Assembly: GCA_023614405.1 (NCBI GenBank)
Contig: CM042688.1
Coordinates: 382,031,331-382,095,330, forward strand
Reading direction: 5' to 3'
DNA from: Avena insularis
Taxonomy: Eukaryota; Streptophyta; Magnoliopsida; Poales; Poaceae
Length of the DNA stretch: 64,000 nt
In this document: positions 52,301-64,000 of the stretch, piece by piece
Position numbering within the stretch: the stretch's first letter is position 1
How the letters are laid out: each line of letters opens with the position of its first letter
Made by a program: the position numbers and the translations under genes
Notes under the pieces: model-generated
Told to the model about the DNA's origin: nothing
The model's input: the letters and a program-made list of their open reading frames with translations, nothing else
The model's database searches: none

Positions 52301-55300
52301 AGATGTCATTGCATGTTTTTTCTTTTCCTAAACCACATGGATCCACTAGATTCATTCAACATGTGTTCTTTTCATAAACCACATGGATCCACTAGATGTC
52401 ATTGCATGTGTGTTCTTTTCATAAACCACATGGTTGCACTATATGTCATCGCATGTGTGTTATTTTCCTAAACCACATGGATAAACTAGAGTCATTGCAT
52501 ATGTGTTATTTTTCTAAACCACATGGATCCACTAGATGTCATTGGATGTGTGTTCTTTTGGTAAACCACATTCATCCACCAAATGTCATTGCATGTGTGT
52601 TATTTTCCTAAACCACATGGATCCACTAGAGTCATTCCATGTGTGTTCTTTTGATAAACCACATGCATCCACTAGATGTCATTGCATGTTTGTTCTTTTC
52701 AGACACCACATGGGTCCACTAGATGTCATTGCATGTGTATTCTTCTCCTAATACACATGGATCCACTAGCTGTCATTGCATGTGTGTTATTTTCCTAAAC
52801 CACATGGATCCACTAGAGTCATTCCATGTGTGTTCTTTTCATAAACCACATGGATCCACTAGACGACATTGCATGTGTTCTTTTAATAAACCACATGGTT
52901 CCACTAGATGTCATGCATGTATGTTCTTTTCCTAAACCAGATGGATCCACTAGAGTTATTCCATGTGTGTTCTTTGCATAAACCACATGGATCCACTAGA
53001 TGTCATTGCAGCTGTGTTCTTTTCATAAACCACATGGATCCACTAGATTTCAGTGCATATGTGTTCTTTTCATAAACCACATGGATCCACTAGGAGTCAT
53101 TCTATGTGTGTTATATCATAAAACACATGGATCCACTAGATGTCATTGCATGTTTGTTCTTTTCCTAAACCACATGGATCCACTAGATTCATTCAACATG
53201 TGTTCTTTTCATAAACCACATGGATCCACTAGATGTCATTGCATGTGTGTTCTTTTCACAAACCACATGGATCAACTAGATTTCATTGCATGTGTGTTAT
53301 TTTCCTAAACCACATGGATCCACTAGAGTCATTGTATGCGTTCTTTTACTAAACCACACACATCCACTAGATGTCATTGCATGTGTGTTCTTTTTCTAAA
53401 CCACATGGATCAACTAGATGTCATTGCATGCGTGTTCTTTTCATAAACCACATGGATCTACTAGATGTCATTGCATGTGTGTTCTTTTCCTAAACCATAT
53501 GGATCCACTAGATGTCATTGCATGTGTGTTCTTTTCCTAAACCACATGGACCCGCTAGAGTCATTCCATGTGTGTTCTTTTCATAAACCACATAAATCCA
53601 CTAGATGTCATTGCATGTGTTCTTTTCATAAACCACTTGGTTCCCCTAGATGTCATGCATGTGTGTTCCTTTCCTAAACCACATGTATTCACTAGATGTC
53701 ATTGCATGTGTGTTCTTTTCATAAACCACATGGATCCACTAGATTTCATTGCATGTGTGTTCTTTTCATAAACCACATGGATCCACTATATGTCATTGCA
53801 TGTGTTTTCTATCATAAACCACATGGATCCACTAGATGTCATTGCATGTTTGTTCTTTTCCTAAACCACATGGATCCACTAGATTCATTCAAAGTGTGTT
53901 CTTTTCATAAACCACATGGATCCACTAGATGTCATTGCATGTGTGTTCTTTTCACAAACCACATGGATCAACTAGGTGCCATTGCATGTGTGTTATTTTC
54001 CTAAACCACATGGATCCACAAGAGTCATTCTATGTGTGTTGTTTTTATAAACCACATGGATCCACTAGATGTCATTGCATGTGTGTTCTTTTCATAAACC
54101 ACATGGTTGCACTATATGTCATCGCATGTGTGTTATTTTCCTAAACCACATGGATACACTAGAGTCATTGCATATGTGTTTTTTTTTCTAAACCACATGG
54201 ATCCACTAGATGTCATTGGATGTGTGTTCTTTTGGTAAACCACATTGATCCACCAAATGTCATTGCATGTGTGTTATTTTCCTAAACCACATGGATACAC
54301 TAGAGTCATTCCATGTGTGTTCTTTTGATAAACCACATGCATCCACTAGATGTCATTGCATGTTTGTTCTTTTCAGACACCACATGGGTCCACTAGATGT
54401 CATTGCATGTGTATTCTTCTCCTAATACACATGGATCCACTAGATGTCATTGCATGTGTGTTATTTTCCTAAACCACATGGATCCACTAGAGTCATTCCA
54501 TGTGTGTTCTTTTCATAAACCACATGGATCCACAAGATGACATTGCATGTGTTCTTTTAATAAACCACATGGTTCCACTAGATGTCATGCATGTATGTTC
54601 TTTTCCTAAACCAGATGGATCCACTAGAGTTATTCCATGTGTGTTCTTTGCATAAACCACATGGATCCACTAGATGTCATTGCATATGTTCTTTTAATAA
54701 ACCACTTGGTTCCACTAGATGTCATGCATGTTTGTTCTTTTCCTAAACCACATGGATCCGCTAGAGTCATTCTATGTGTGTTGTTTTTATAAACCACATG
54801 GATGCACTAGATGTCATTGCATGTGTCTTATTTTCATAAACCACATGGATCCACTAGATGTCATTGCAGCTGTGTTCTTTTCATAAACCACATGGATCCA
54901 CTAGATTTCAGTGCATATGTGTTCTTTTCATAAACCACATGGATCCACTAGGAGTCATTCTATGTGTGTTATATCACAAAACACATGGATCCACTAGATG
55001 TCATTGCATGTTTGTTCTTTTCCTAAACCACATGGATCCACTAGATTCATTCAACATGTGTTCTTTTCATAAACCACATGGATCCACTAGATGTCATTGC
55101 ATGTGTGTTCTTTTCATAAACCACATGGTTGCACTATATGTCATCGCATGTGTGTTATTTTCCTAAACCACATGGATAAACTAGAGTCATTGCATATGTG
55201 TTATTTTTCTAAACCACATGGATCCACTAGATGTCATTGGATGTGTGTTCTTTTGGTAAACCACATTCATCCACCAAATGTCATTGCATGTGTGTTATTT

Positions 55301-58300
55301 TCCTAAACCACATGGATCCACTAGATTCATTCCATGTGTGTTCTTTTGATAAACCACATGCATCCACTAGATGTCATTGAATGTTTGTTCTTTTCAGACA
55401 CCACATGGGTCCACTAGATGTCATTGCATGTGTATTCTTCTCCTAATACACATGGATCCACTAGCTGTCATTGCATGTGTGTTATTTTCCTAAACCACAT
55501 GGATCCACTAGAGTCATTCCATGTGTGTTCTTTTCATAAACCACATGGATCCACTAGACGACATTGGATGTGTTCTTTTAATAAACCACATGGTTCCACT
55601 AGATGTCATGCATGTATGTTCTTTTCCTAAACCAGATGGATCCACTAGAGTTATTCCATGTGTGTTCTTTGCATAAACCACATGGATCCACTAGATGTCA
55701 TTGCAGCTGTGTTCTTTTCATAAACCACATGGATCCACTAGATTTCAGTGCATATGTGTTCTTTTCATAAACCACATGGATCCACTAGGAGTCATTCTAT
55801 GTGTGTTATCTCATAAAACACATGGATCCACTAGATGTCATTGCATGTTTGTTCTTTTCCTAAACCACATGGATCCACTAGATTCATTCAACATGTGTTC
55901 TTTTCATAAACCACATGGATCCACTAGATGTCATTGCATGTGTGTTCTTTTCACAAACCACATGGATCCACTAGATTTCATTGCATGTGTGTTATTTTCC
56001 TAAACCACATGGATCCACTAGAGTCATTGTATGCGTTCTTTTACTAAACCACACACATCCACTAGATGTCATTGCATGTGTGTTCTTTTTCTAAACCACA
56101 TGGATCAACTAGATGTCATTGCATGCGTGTTCTTTTCTTAAACCACATGGATCTACGAGATGTCATTGCATCAGTGTTCTTTTCCTAAACCATATGGATC
56201 CACTAGATGTCATTGCATGTGTGTTCTTTTCCTAAACCACATGGACCCGCTAGAGTCATTCCATGTGTGTTCTTTTCATAAACCACATAAATCCACTAGA
56301 TGTCATTGCATGTGTTCTTTTCATAAACCACTTGGTTCCCCTAGATTTCATGCATGTGTGTTCCTTTCCTAAACCACATGGATTCACTAGATGTCATTGC
56401 ATGTGTGTTCTTTTCATAAACCACATGGATCCACTAGATTTCATTGCATGTGTGTTCTTTTCATAAACCACATGGATCCACTATATGTCATTGCATGTGT
56501 TTTCTATCATAAACCACATGGATCCACTAGATGTCATTGCATGTTTGTTCTTTTCCTAAACCACATGGATCAACTAGATTCATTCAAAGTGTGTTCTTTT
56601 CATAAACCACATGGATCCACTAGATGTCATTGCATGTGTGTTCTTTTCACAAACCACATGGATCAACTAGGTGCCATTGCATGTGTGTTATTTTCCTAAA
56701 CCACATGGATCCACAAGAGTCATTCTATGTGTGTTGTTTTTATAAACCACATGGATCCACTAGATGTCATTGCATGTGTGTTCTTTTCATAAACCACATG
56801 GTTCCACTATATGTCATCGCATGTGTGTTATTTTCCTAAACCACATGGATACACTAGAGTCATTGCATATGTGTTTTTTTCTAAACCACATGGATCCACT
56901 AGATGTCATTGGATGTGTGTTCTTTTGGTAAACCACATTGATCCACCAAATGTCATTGCATGTGTGTTATTTTCCTAAACCACATGGATCCACTAGAGTC
57001 ATTCCATGTGTGTTCTTTTGATAAACCACATGCATCCACTAGATGTCATTGCATGTTTGTTCTTTTCAGACACCACATGGGTCCACTAGATGTCATTGCA
57101 TGTGTATTCTTCTCCTAATACACATGGATCCACTAGATGTCATTGCATGTGTGTTATTTTACTAAACCACATGGATCCACTAGAGTCATTCCATGTGTGT
57201 TCTTTTCATAAACCACATGGATCCACAAGATGACATTGCATGTGTTCTTTTAATAAACCACATGGTTCCACTAGATGTCATGCATGTATGTTCTTTTCCT
57301 AAACCAGATGGATCCACTAGAGTTATTCCATGTGTGTTCTTTGCATAAACCACATGGATCCACTAGATGTCATTGCAGCTGTGTTCTTTTCATAAACCAC
57401 ATGGATCCACTAGATTTCAGTGCATATGTGTTCTTTTCATAAACCACATGGATCCACTAGGAGTCATTCTATGTGTGTTATATCATAAAACACGTGGATC
57501 CACTAGATGTCATTGCATGTTTGTTCTTTCCCTAAACCACATGGATCCACTAGATTCATTGAACATGTGTTCTTTTCATAAACCACATGGATCCACTAGA
57601 TGTCATTGCATGTGTGTTCTTTTCACAAACCACATGGATTAACTAGATTTCATTGCATGTGTGTTATTTTCCTAAACCACATGGATCCACTAGAGTCATT
57701 GTATGCGTTCTTTTACTAAACCACACACATCCACTAGATGTCATTGCATGTGTGTTCTTTTTCTAAACCACATGGATCAACTAGATGTCATTGCATGCGT
57801 GTTCTTTTCATAAACCACATGGATCTACTAGATGTCATTGCATGTGTGTTCTTTTCCTAAACCATATGGATCCACTAGATGTCATTGCATGTGTGTTCTT
57901 TTCCTAAACCACATGGACCCGCTAGAGTCATTCCATGTGTGTTCTTTTCATAAACCACATAGATCCACTAGATGTCATTGCATGTGTTCTTTTCATAAAC
58001 CACTTGGTTCCCCTAGATGTCATGCATGTGTGTTCCTTTCCTAAACCACATGGATTCAATAGATGTCATTGCATGTGTGTTCTTTTCATAAACCACATGG
58101 ATCCACTAGATTTCATTGCATGTGTGTTCTTTTCATAAACCACATGGATCCACTATATGTCATTGCATGTGTTTTCTATCAGAAACCACATGGATCCACT
58201 AGATGTCATTGCATGTTTGTTCTTTTCCTAAACCACATGGACCCACTAGATTCATTCAAAGTGTGTTCTTTTTATAAACCACATGGATCCACTAGATGTC

Positions 58301-59400
58301 ATTGCATGTGTGTTCTTTTCACAAACCACATGGATCAACTAGGTGCCATTGCATGTGTGTTATTTTCCTAAACCACATGGATCCACAAGAGTCATTCTGT
58401 GTTGTTTTTATAAACCACATGGATCCACTAGATGTCATTGCATGTGTGTTCTTTTCATAAACCACATGGTTGCACTATATGTCATCGCATGTGTGTTATT
58501 TTCCTAAACCACATGGATACACTAGAGTCATTGCATATGTGTTATTTTTCTAAACCACATGGATCCACTAGTTGTCATTGGATGTGTGTTCTTTTCCAAA
58601 ACCACATTGATCCACCAAATGTCATTGCATGTGTGTTCTTTTCCTAAACCACATGGATCCACTAGAGTCCTTCCATGTGTGTTCTTTTGATAAACCACAT
58701 GCATCCACTAGATGTCATTGCATGTTTGTTCTTTTCAGACACCACATGGGTCCACTAGATGTCATTGCATGTGTATTTTTCTCCTAATACACATGGATCC
58801 ACTAGATGTCATTGCATGTGTGTTATTTTCCTAAACCACGTGGATCCTCTAGAGTCATTCCATGTGTGTTCTTTTCATAAACCACATGGATCCACTAGAT
58901 GACATTGCATGTGTTCTTTTAATAAACCACATGGTTCCACTAGATGTCATGCATGTATGTTCTTTTCCTAAACCAGATGGATCCACTAGAGTTATTCCAT
59001 GTGTGTTCTTTGCATAAACCACATGGATCCACTAGATGTCATTGCAGCTGTGTTCTTTTCATAAACCACATGGATCCACTAGATTTCATTGCATATGTGT
59101 TCTTTTCATAAACCACATGGATCCACTAGGAGTCATTCTATGTGTGTTATTTCATAAAACACATGGATCCACTAGATGTCATTGCATGTTTATTCTTTTC
59201 CTAAACCACATGGATCCACTAGATTCATTCAACATGTGTTCTTTTCATAAACCACATGGATCCACTAGATGTCATTGCATGTGTGTTCTTTTCACAAACC
59301 ACATGGATCAACTAGATTTCATTGCATGTGTGTTATTTTCCTAAACCACATGGATCCACTAGAGTCATCGTATGTGTTCTTTTACTAAACCACACAGATC
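37400..59400 (+). repeat. Core higher-order repeat array, 0.84 kb and 1.67 kb units
   Basis: The monomer with ATTGCAGCTGTG marks unit starts at about 38341, 40010, 41683, 42514, 43349, 45666, 46501, 48820, 49657, 52163, 53000, 54858, 55695, 57367 and 59036. Spacings are 1669-1673 (long unit, about 36 monomers), 831-837 (short unit, about 18 monomers), or combinations of these with shortened units. Long units contain the ATCAACTAGATTTC and CTAAACCACACACATCC monomers that short ones lack. Confidence 0.9.
43349..53000 (+). repeat. Super-unit of about 3.15-3.34 kb (long, shortened short, short)
   Basis: Starts at 43349, 46501, 49657 and 53000 are 3152, 3156 and 3343 bases apart. Each super-unit has one long unit, one short unit missing or altered at its first monomers (starting near 44880, 48030 and 51290), and one full short unit. 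This is a third level of organisation above monomer and unit. Confidence 0.8.
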
Positions 59401-59849
59401 TACTAGATGTCATTGCATGTGTGTTCTTTTTCTAAACCACATGGATCCAATAGAGTCATTGCATGTGTCTTATTTTCATAAACCACATGTATCCTCTAGA
59501 TGTCATGTCATGTGTGTTATTTTCCTAAACCACATGGATCCACTAGATGTCATTGGATGTGTGTTCTTTTCCTAAACCACATGGATACACTAGATGTCAG
59601 TGCATGTGGTGTTCTTTTCATAACCCACATGGATCCACTGTTGTCATTGCATGTGTGTTCTTTTCATAAACAAAATGGATCCACTAGATGTCATTTCATG
59701 TGTGTTCTTTTCCTAAACCACATCGATCCACTAGAGTCATTGCATGTGTGTTATTTTTAAAAAAACCACACAGATCCACTAGATGTCATTGCATGTGTGT
59801 TCTTTTCCTAAACCACATGGATCCACTAGAGTCATTGCATGTGTGTTAT

Positions 59850-62800
59850 TTTCATAAACCACATGGGTCCACTAGATTTTATTGCATGTGTGTTCTTTTC
59901 ATAAACCACATGGATTCACTAGATGTCATTGCAGGTCTGTTCTTTTCATAAACCACATGGATCCACTAGATGTCATTGCATATGTGTTGTTTTCCTAAAC
60001 CACATGGATCCACTAGAGTCATTACGTGTGTGTTCTTTTCATAAACCAAATGGATCCAATAGATGTCATTACATGCGTGTTCTTTTCATAAACCACATGG
60101 ATCCACTAGATGTCATTGCGTGTGTGTTATTTTCATAAACCACATGGATGCACTAGATTTCATTTCATGTGTCTTCCTTTCATAAACCAAATGGATCCAC
60201 TAGATGTCATTGCATGTGTGTTATTTTTCCTAAACCACATGGATCCACTAGAGTCATTCTACGTGTGTTTTTTCATAAACCACATGGATCCACTAGATGT
60301 CATTGCATGTGTGTACTTTTCATAAACCACATGGTTGCACTATATGTCATCGCATGTGTGTTATATTCCTAAACCACATGGATACACTAGAGTCATTGCA
60401 TATGTGTTATTTTTCTAAACCACATGTATCCACTAGATGTCATTGCATGTGTGTTCTTTTCATAAACCACATGGATCCACTAGATGTCATTGCATGTGTG
60501 TTATTTTCATAAACCACATGGATCCACTAGAGTCATTCCATGTGTGTTCTTTTGATAAACCACATGCATCCACTAGATATCATTGCATGTGTGTTCTTTT
60601 CAGAAACCACATGGATCCACTAGATGTCATTGCATGTGTCTTCTTTTCCTAAACCACATGGATCCACTAGATGTCATTGCATGTGTGTTATTTTCCTAAA
60701 GCACATGGATCCACTAGAGTCATTCCATGTGTGTTCTTTTCAGAAACCACATGGATCCACTAGATGCCATTGCATGTGTTCTTTTAATAAACCACACGGT
60801 TCCACTAGATGTCATACATGTATGTTCTTTTCCTAAACCACATGGATCCACTAGATGTCATTGCATGTGTGTTCTTTTACTAAACCACATGGATACACTA
60901 GATGTCAGTGCATGTGGTGTTCATTTCATAAACCACATGGATCCACTGATGTCATTGTATGTTTGTTCTTTTCATAAACCAAATGGATCCACTAGAGTCA
61001 TTGTATGTGTTCTTTTACTAAACCACACAGATCCACTAGATGTCATTGCATGTGTGTTCTTTTTCTAAACCACATGGATCAACTAGGTCTCATTGCATGT
61101 GTGTTCTTTTCCTAAACCACATGGATCCACTTTCTATGTGTGTTCTTTTCATAAACCACATGCATCCACTAGATGTCATTGCATGTGTGTTCTTTTCATA
61201 AACCACATGGATCTACTAGATGTCATTGCTTGTGTGTTCTTTTCCTAAACCACACAGTTGCACTATATGTCATTGCATGTGTGTTATTTTCCTGAACCAC
61301 ATTGATACACTAGAGTCATTGCATATGTGTTATTTTCCTAAACCACATGGATCCACTAGAGGCATTCCATGTGTGTTCTTTTCATAAACCACATGGATCC
61401 ACTAGACGACATTGCATGTGTTCTTTTAATAAACCACATGGTTCCACTAGATGTCATGCATGTATGTTCTTTTCCTAAACCAGATGGATCCACTAGAGTT
61501 ATTCCATGTGTGTTCTTTGCATAAACCACATGGATCCACTAGATGTCATTGCAGCTGTGTTCTTTTCATAAACCACATGGATCCACTAGATTTCAGTGCA
61601 TATGTGTTCTTTTCATAAACCACATGGATCCACTAGGAGTCATTCTATGTGTGTTATATCATAAAACACATGGATCCACTAGATGTCATTGCATGTTTGT
61701 TCTTTTCCTAAACCACATGGATCCACTAGATTCATTCAACATGTGTTCTTTTCATAAACCACATGGATCCACTAGATGTCATTGCATGTGTGTTCTTTTC
61801 AAAAACCACATGGATCAACTAGATTTCATTGCATGTGTGTTATTTTCCTAAACCACATGGATCCACTAGAGTCATTGTATGCGTTCTTTTACTAAACCAC
61901 ACACATCCACTAGATGTCATTGCATGTGTGTTCTTTTTCTAAACCACATGGATCAACTAGATGTCATTGCATGCGTGTTCTTTTCATAAACCACATGGAT
62001 CTACTAGATGTCATTGCATGTGTGTTCTTTTCCTAAACCATATGGATCCTCTAGATGTCATTGCATGTGTGTTCTTTTCCTAAACCACATGGACCCGCTA
62101 GAGTCATTCCATGTGTGTTCTTTTCATAAACCACATGGATCCACTAGATGTCATTGCATGTGTGTTATTTTCCTAGACCACATGGATCGACTAGATGTCA
62201 TTGCATGTGTGTTCTTTTCCTAAACCACACGGTTGCACTATATGTCATTGCATGTGTGTTATTTTCCTGAACCACATGGATACACTAGAGTCATTGCATA
62301 TGTGTTATTTTCCTAAACCACATGGATCCACTAGAGGCATTCCATGTGTGTTCTTTTCATAAACCACATGGATCCACTAGATGACATTGCATGTGTGTTC
62401 TTTTTCTAAACCACATGGATCCAATAGAGTCATTGCATGTGTCTTATTTTCATAAACCACATGTATCCTCTAGATGTCATGTCATGTGTGTTATTTTCCT
62501 AAACCATATGGATCCACTAGATGTCATTGCATATGTGTTGTTTTCCTAAACCACATGGATCCACTAGATGTCATTGCATGTGTGTTCTTTTCCTAAACCA
62601 CATGGATCCACAAGAGTCATTGCATGTGTGTTCTTTTCATAAACCACATGGGTCCACTAGATTTTATTGCATGTGTGTTCTTTTCATAAACCACATGGAT
62701 TCACTAGATGTCATTGTAGGTCTATTCTTTTCATAAACCACATGGATCCACTAGATGTCATTGCATGTGTGTTGTTTTCCTAAACCACATGGATCCACTA

Positions 62801-63860
62801 GAGTCATTCCGTGTGTGTTCTTTTCATAAACCAAATGGATCCAATAGATGTCATTACATGCATGTTCTTTTCATAAACCACATGGATCCACTAGATGTTC
62901 TTGCGTGTGTGTTATTTTCATAAACCACATGGATGCACTAGATTTCATTTCATGTGTCTTCTTTTCATAAACCAAATGGATCCACTAGATGTCATTGCAT
63001 GTGTGTTCTTTTCCTAAACCACATGGATCCACTAGAGTCATTCTATGTGTGTTTTTTCATAAACCACATGGATCCACTAGATGTCATTGCACGTGTGTTC
63101 TTTTCATAAACCACATGGTTGCACTATATGTCATCGCATGTGTGTTATTTTCCTAAACCACATGGATACACTAGAGTCATTGCATATGTGTTATTTTTCT
63201 AAGCCACATGTATCCACTAGATGTCATTGCATGTGTGTTCTTTTCATAAACCACATGGATCCTCTAGATGTCATTGCATGTGTGTTATTTTCATAAACCA
63301 CATGGATCCACTAAAGTCATTCCATGTGTGTTCTTTTGATAAACCACATGCATCCACTAGATGTCATTGCATGAGTGTTCTTTTGAGAAACCACATGGAT
63401 CCAGTAGATGTCATTGCATGTGTCTTATTTTCCTAAACCACATGGATCCACTAGATGTCATTGCATGTGTGTTATTTTCCTAAACCACATGGATCCACTA
63501 GAGTCATTCCATGTGTGTTCTTTTCAGAAACCACATGGATCCACTAGATGACATTGCATGTGTTCTTTTAATAAACCACACGGTTCCACTAGATGTCATA
63601 CATGTATGTTCTTTTCCTAAACCACATGGATCCACTAGATGTCATTGCATGTGTGTTCTTTTCCTAAACCACATGGATACACTAGATGTCAATGCATGTG
63701 GCGTTCTTTTCATAAACCACATGGATCCACTGATGTCATTGTATGTTTGTTCTTTTCATAAACCAAATGGATCCACTAGAGTCATTGTATGTGTTCTTTT
63801 ATTAAACCACACAGATCCACTAGATGTCATTGCATGTGTGTTCTTTTTCTAAACCACATG
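59850..63860 (+). repeat. Duplication at 2784 bp spacing in the variable right part
   Basis: About 59850-61080 and 62630-63860 share a series of variants, including GGGTCCACTAGATTTTATTG, TGCATGTGGTGTTC-like and ATTGTATGTTTGTTC monomers, at a shift of 2784-2785 bases (about 60 monomers). Between them lies one complete marker unit of the core type starting at about 61543. Confidence 0.8.
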
Positions 63861-64000
63861 GATCCACTAGAGTCATTCCATGTGTGTTCTTTTCATAAAC
63901 CACATGCATCCACTAGATGTCATTGCATGTGTGTTCTTTTCATAAACCACATGGATCTACTAGATGTCATTACATGTGTGTTCTTTTCCTAAACCATATG

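Larger units (their letters stand above)
28609..64000 (+). repeat. Satellite block 3, 46-47 bp monomers, runs past the window
   Basis: About 35.4 kb of uninterrupted head-to-tail satellite in the same orientation as blocks 1 and 2, roughly 760 monomers, with no foreign insertion. 28609-37000 matches the block 2 type. 37400-59400 is the most regular part and is built from 18- and 36-monomer higher-order units. 59400-64000 again has more varied monomers. Open frames of 60-178 codons occur throughout but follow the repeat period, have no conserved start context and end wherever the third, stop-containing frame is entered; they are not annotated as genes. Confidence 0.97.

Noticed and set aside
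6689..63992. Many open frames encoding Cys/His-rich peptides with HKPHGSTRCHCMCV and LFINHMDPLDVIACV motifs, up to 178 codons
   Set aside because: They are the 46-47 bp monomer read in its two stop-free frames. The frames change with each monomer, the third frame carries stops, and their lengths follow monomer indels. No promoter, intron or codon-constraint signal is seen.
6513..64000. CRISPR-like array of short regular repeats
   Set aside because: There are no unique spacers between repeats; the whole unit repeats. The setting is a plant genome.

Overview
This is plant nuclear DNA, most likely from a grass (Poaceae). The basis is long-LTR Ty3/gypsy retrotransposons with a GC-rich leader inside the LTR and an initiator tRNA-Met primer site, embedded in a huge simple-sequence satellite. 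Genus cannot be fixed from the sequence alone. I see no host protein gene, tRNA, rRNA, CRISPR or prokaryotic feature. About 70% of the window (roughly 44.5 kb) is one satellite family with a 46-47 bp monomer, always in the same orientation. The rest is three decayed retrotransposon pieces.

Layout. 1-6512: 3' part of a Ty3/gypsy element on the + strand (end of protease, reverse transcriptase, RNase H, integrase, a chromodomain-like tail, then a 3.2 kb 3' LTR). It is inactivated by a nonsense codon, frameshifts and a changed RNase H catalytic residue. The LTR ends directly in satellite. 6513-9864: satellite block 1. 9865-16356: a second Ty3/gypsy element on the - strand (copy A), with 5' LTR, primer-binding site, an unusual acidic coiled-coil reading frame, a mostly deleted gag, protease and a reverse transcriptase cut off inside the domain at a satellite junction. 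16357-22167: satellite block 2. 22168-28608: copy B of the same truncated element, with the same junction. 28609-64000: satellite block 3.

Copies A and B and their satellite flanks are a segmental duplication at a spacing of about 12.25-12.3 kb (about 99% identical in the reverse transcriptase part by eye). The satellite is organised hierarchically. Monomers of 46-47 bp are grouped into higher-order units of about 0.84 kb (18 monomers) and 1.67 kb (36 monomers). From 43 to 53 kb these combine into super-units of about 3.15-3.34 kb. Further duplications have spacings of about 1.07, 1.205, 1.465, 2.78 and 3.51 kb. This is the pattern expected from repeated unequal exchange in a large heterochromatic array into which retrotransposons inserted.

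Nothing here works as a gene system. Many open frames of 60-180 codons occur in the satellite, but they are by-products of the 46-47 bp period. The most interesting material is the nested repeat hierarchy, the duplicated microhomology junction, and the conserved-looking extra reading frame between primer site and gag in the minus-strand element.
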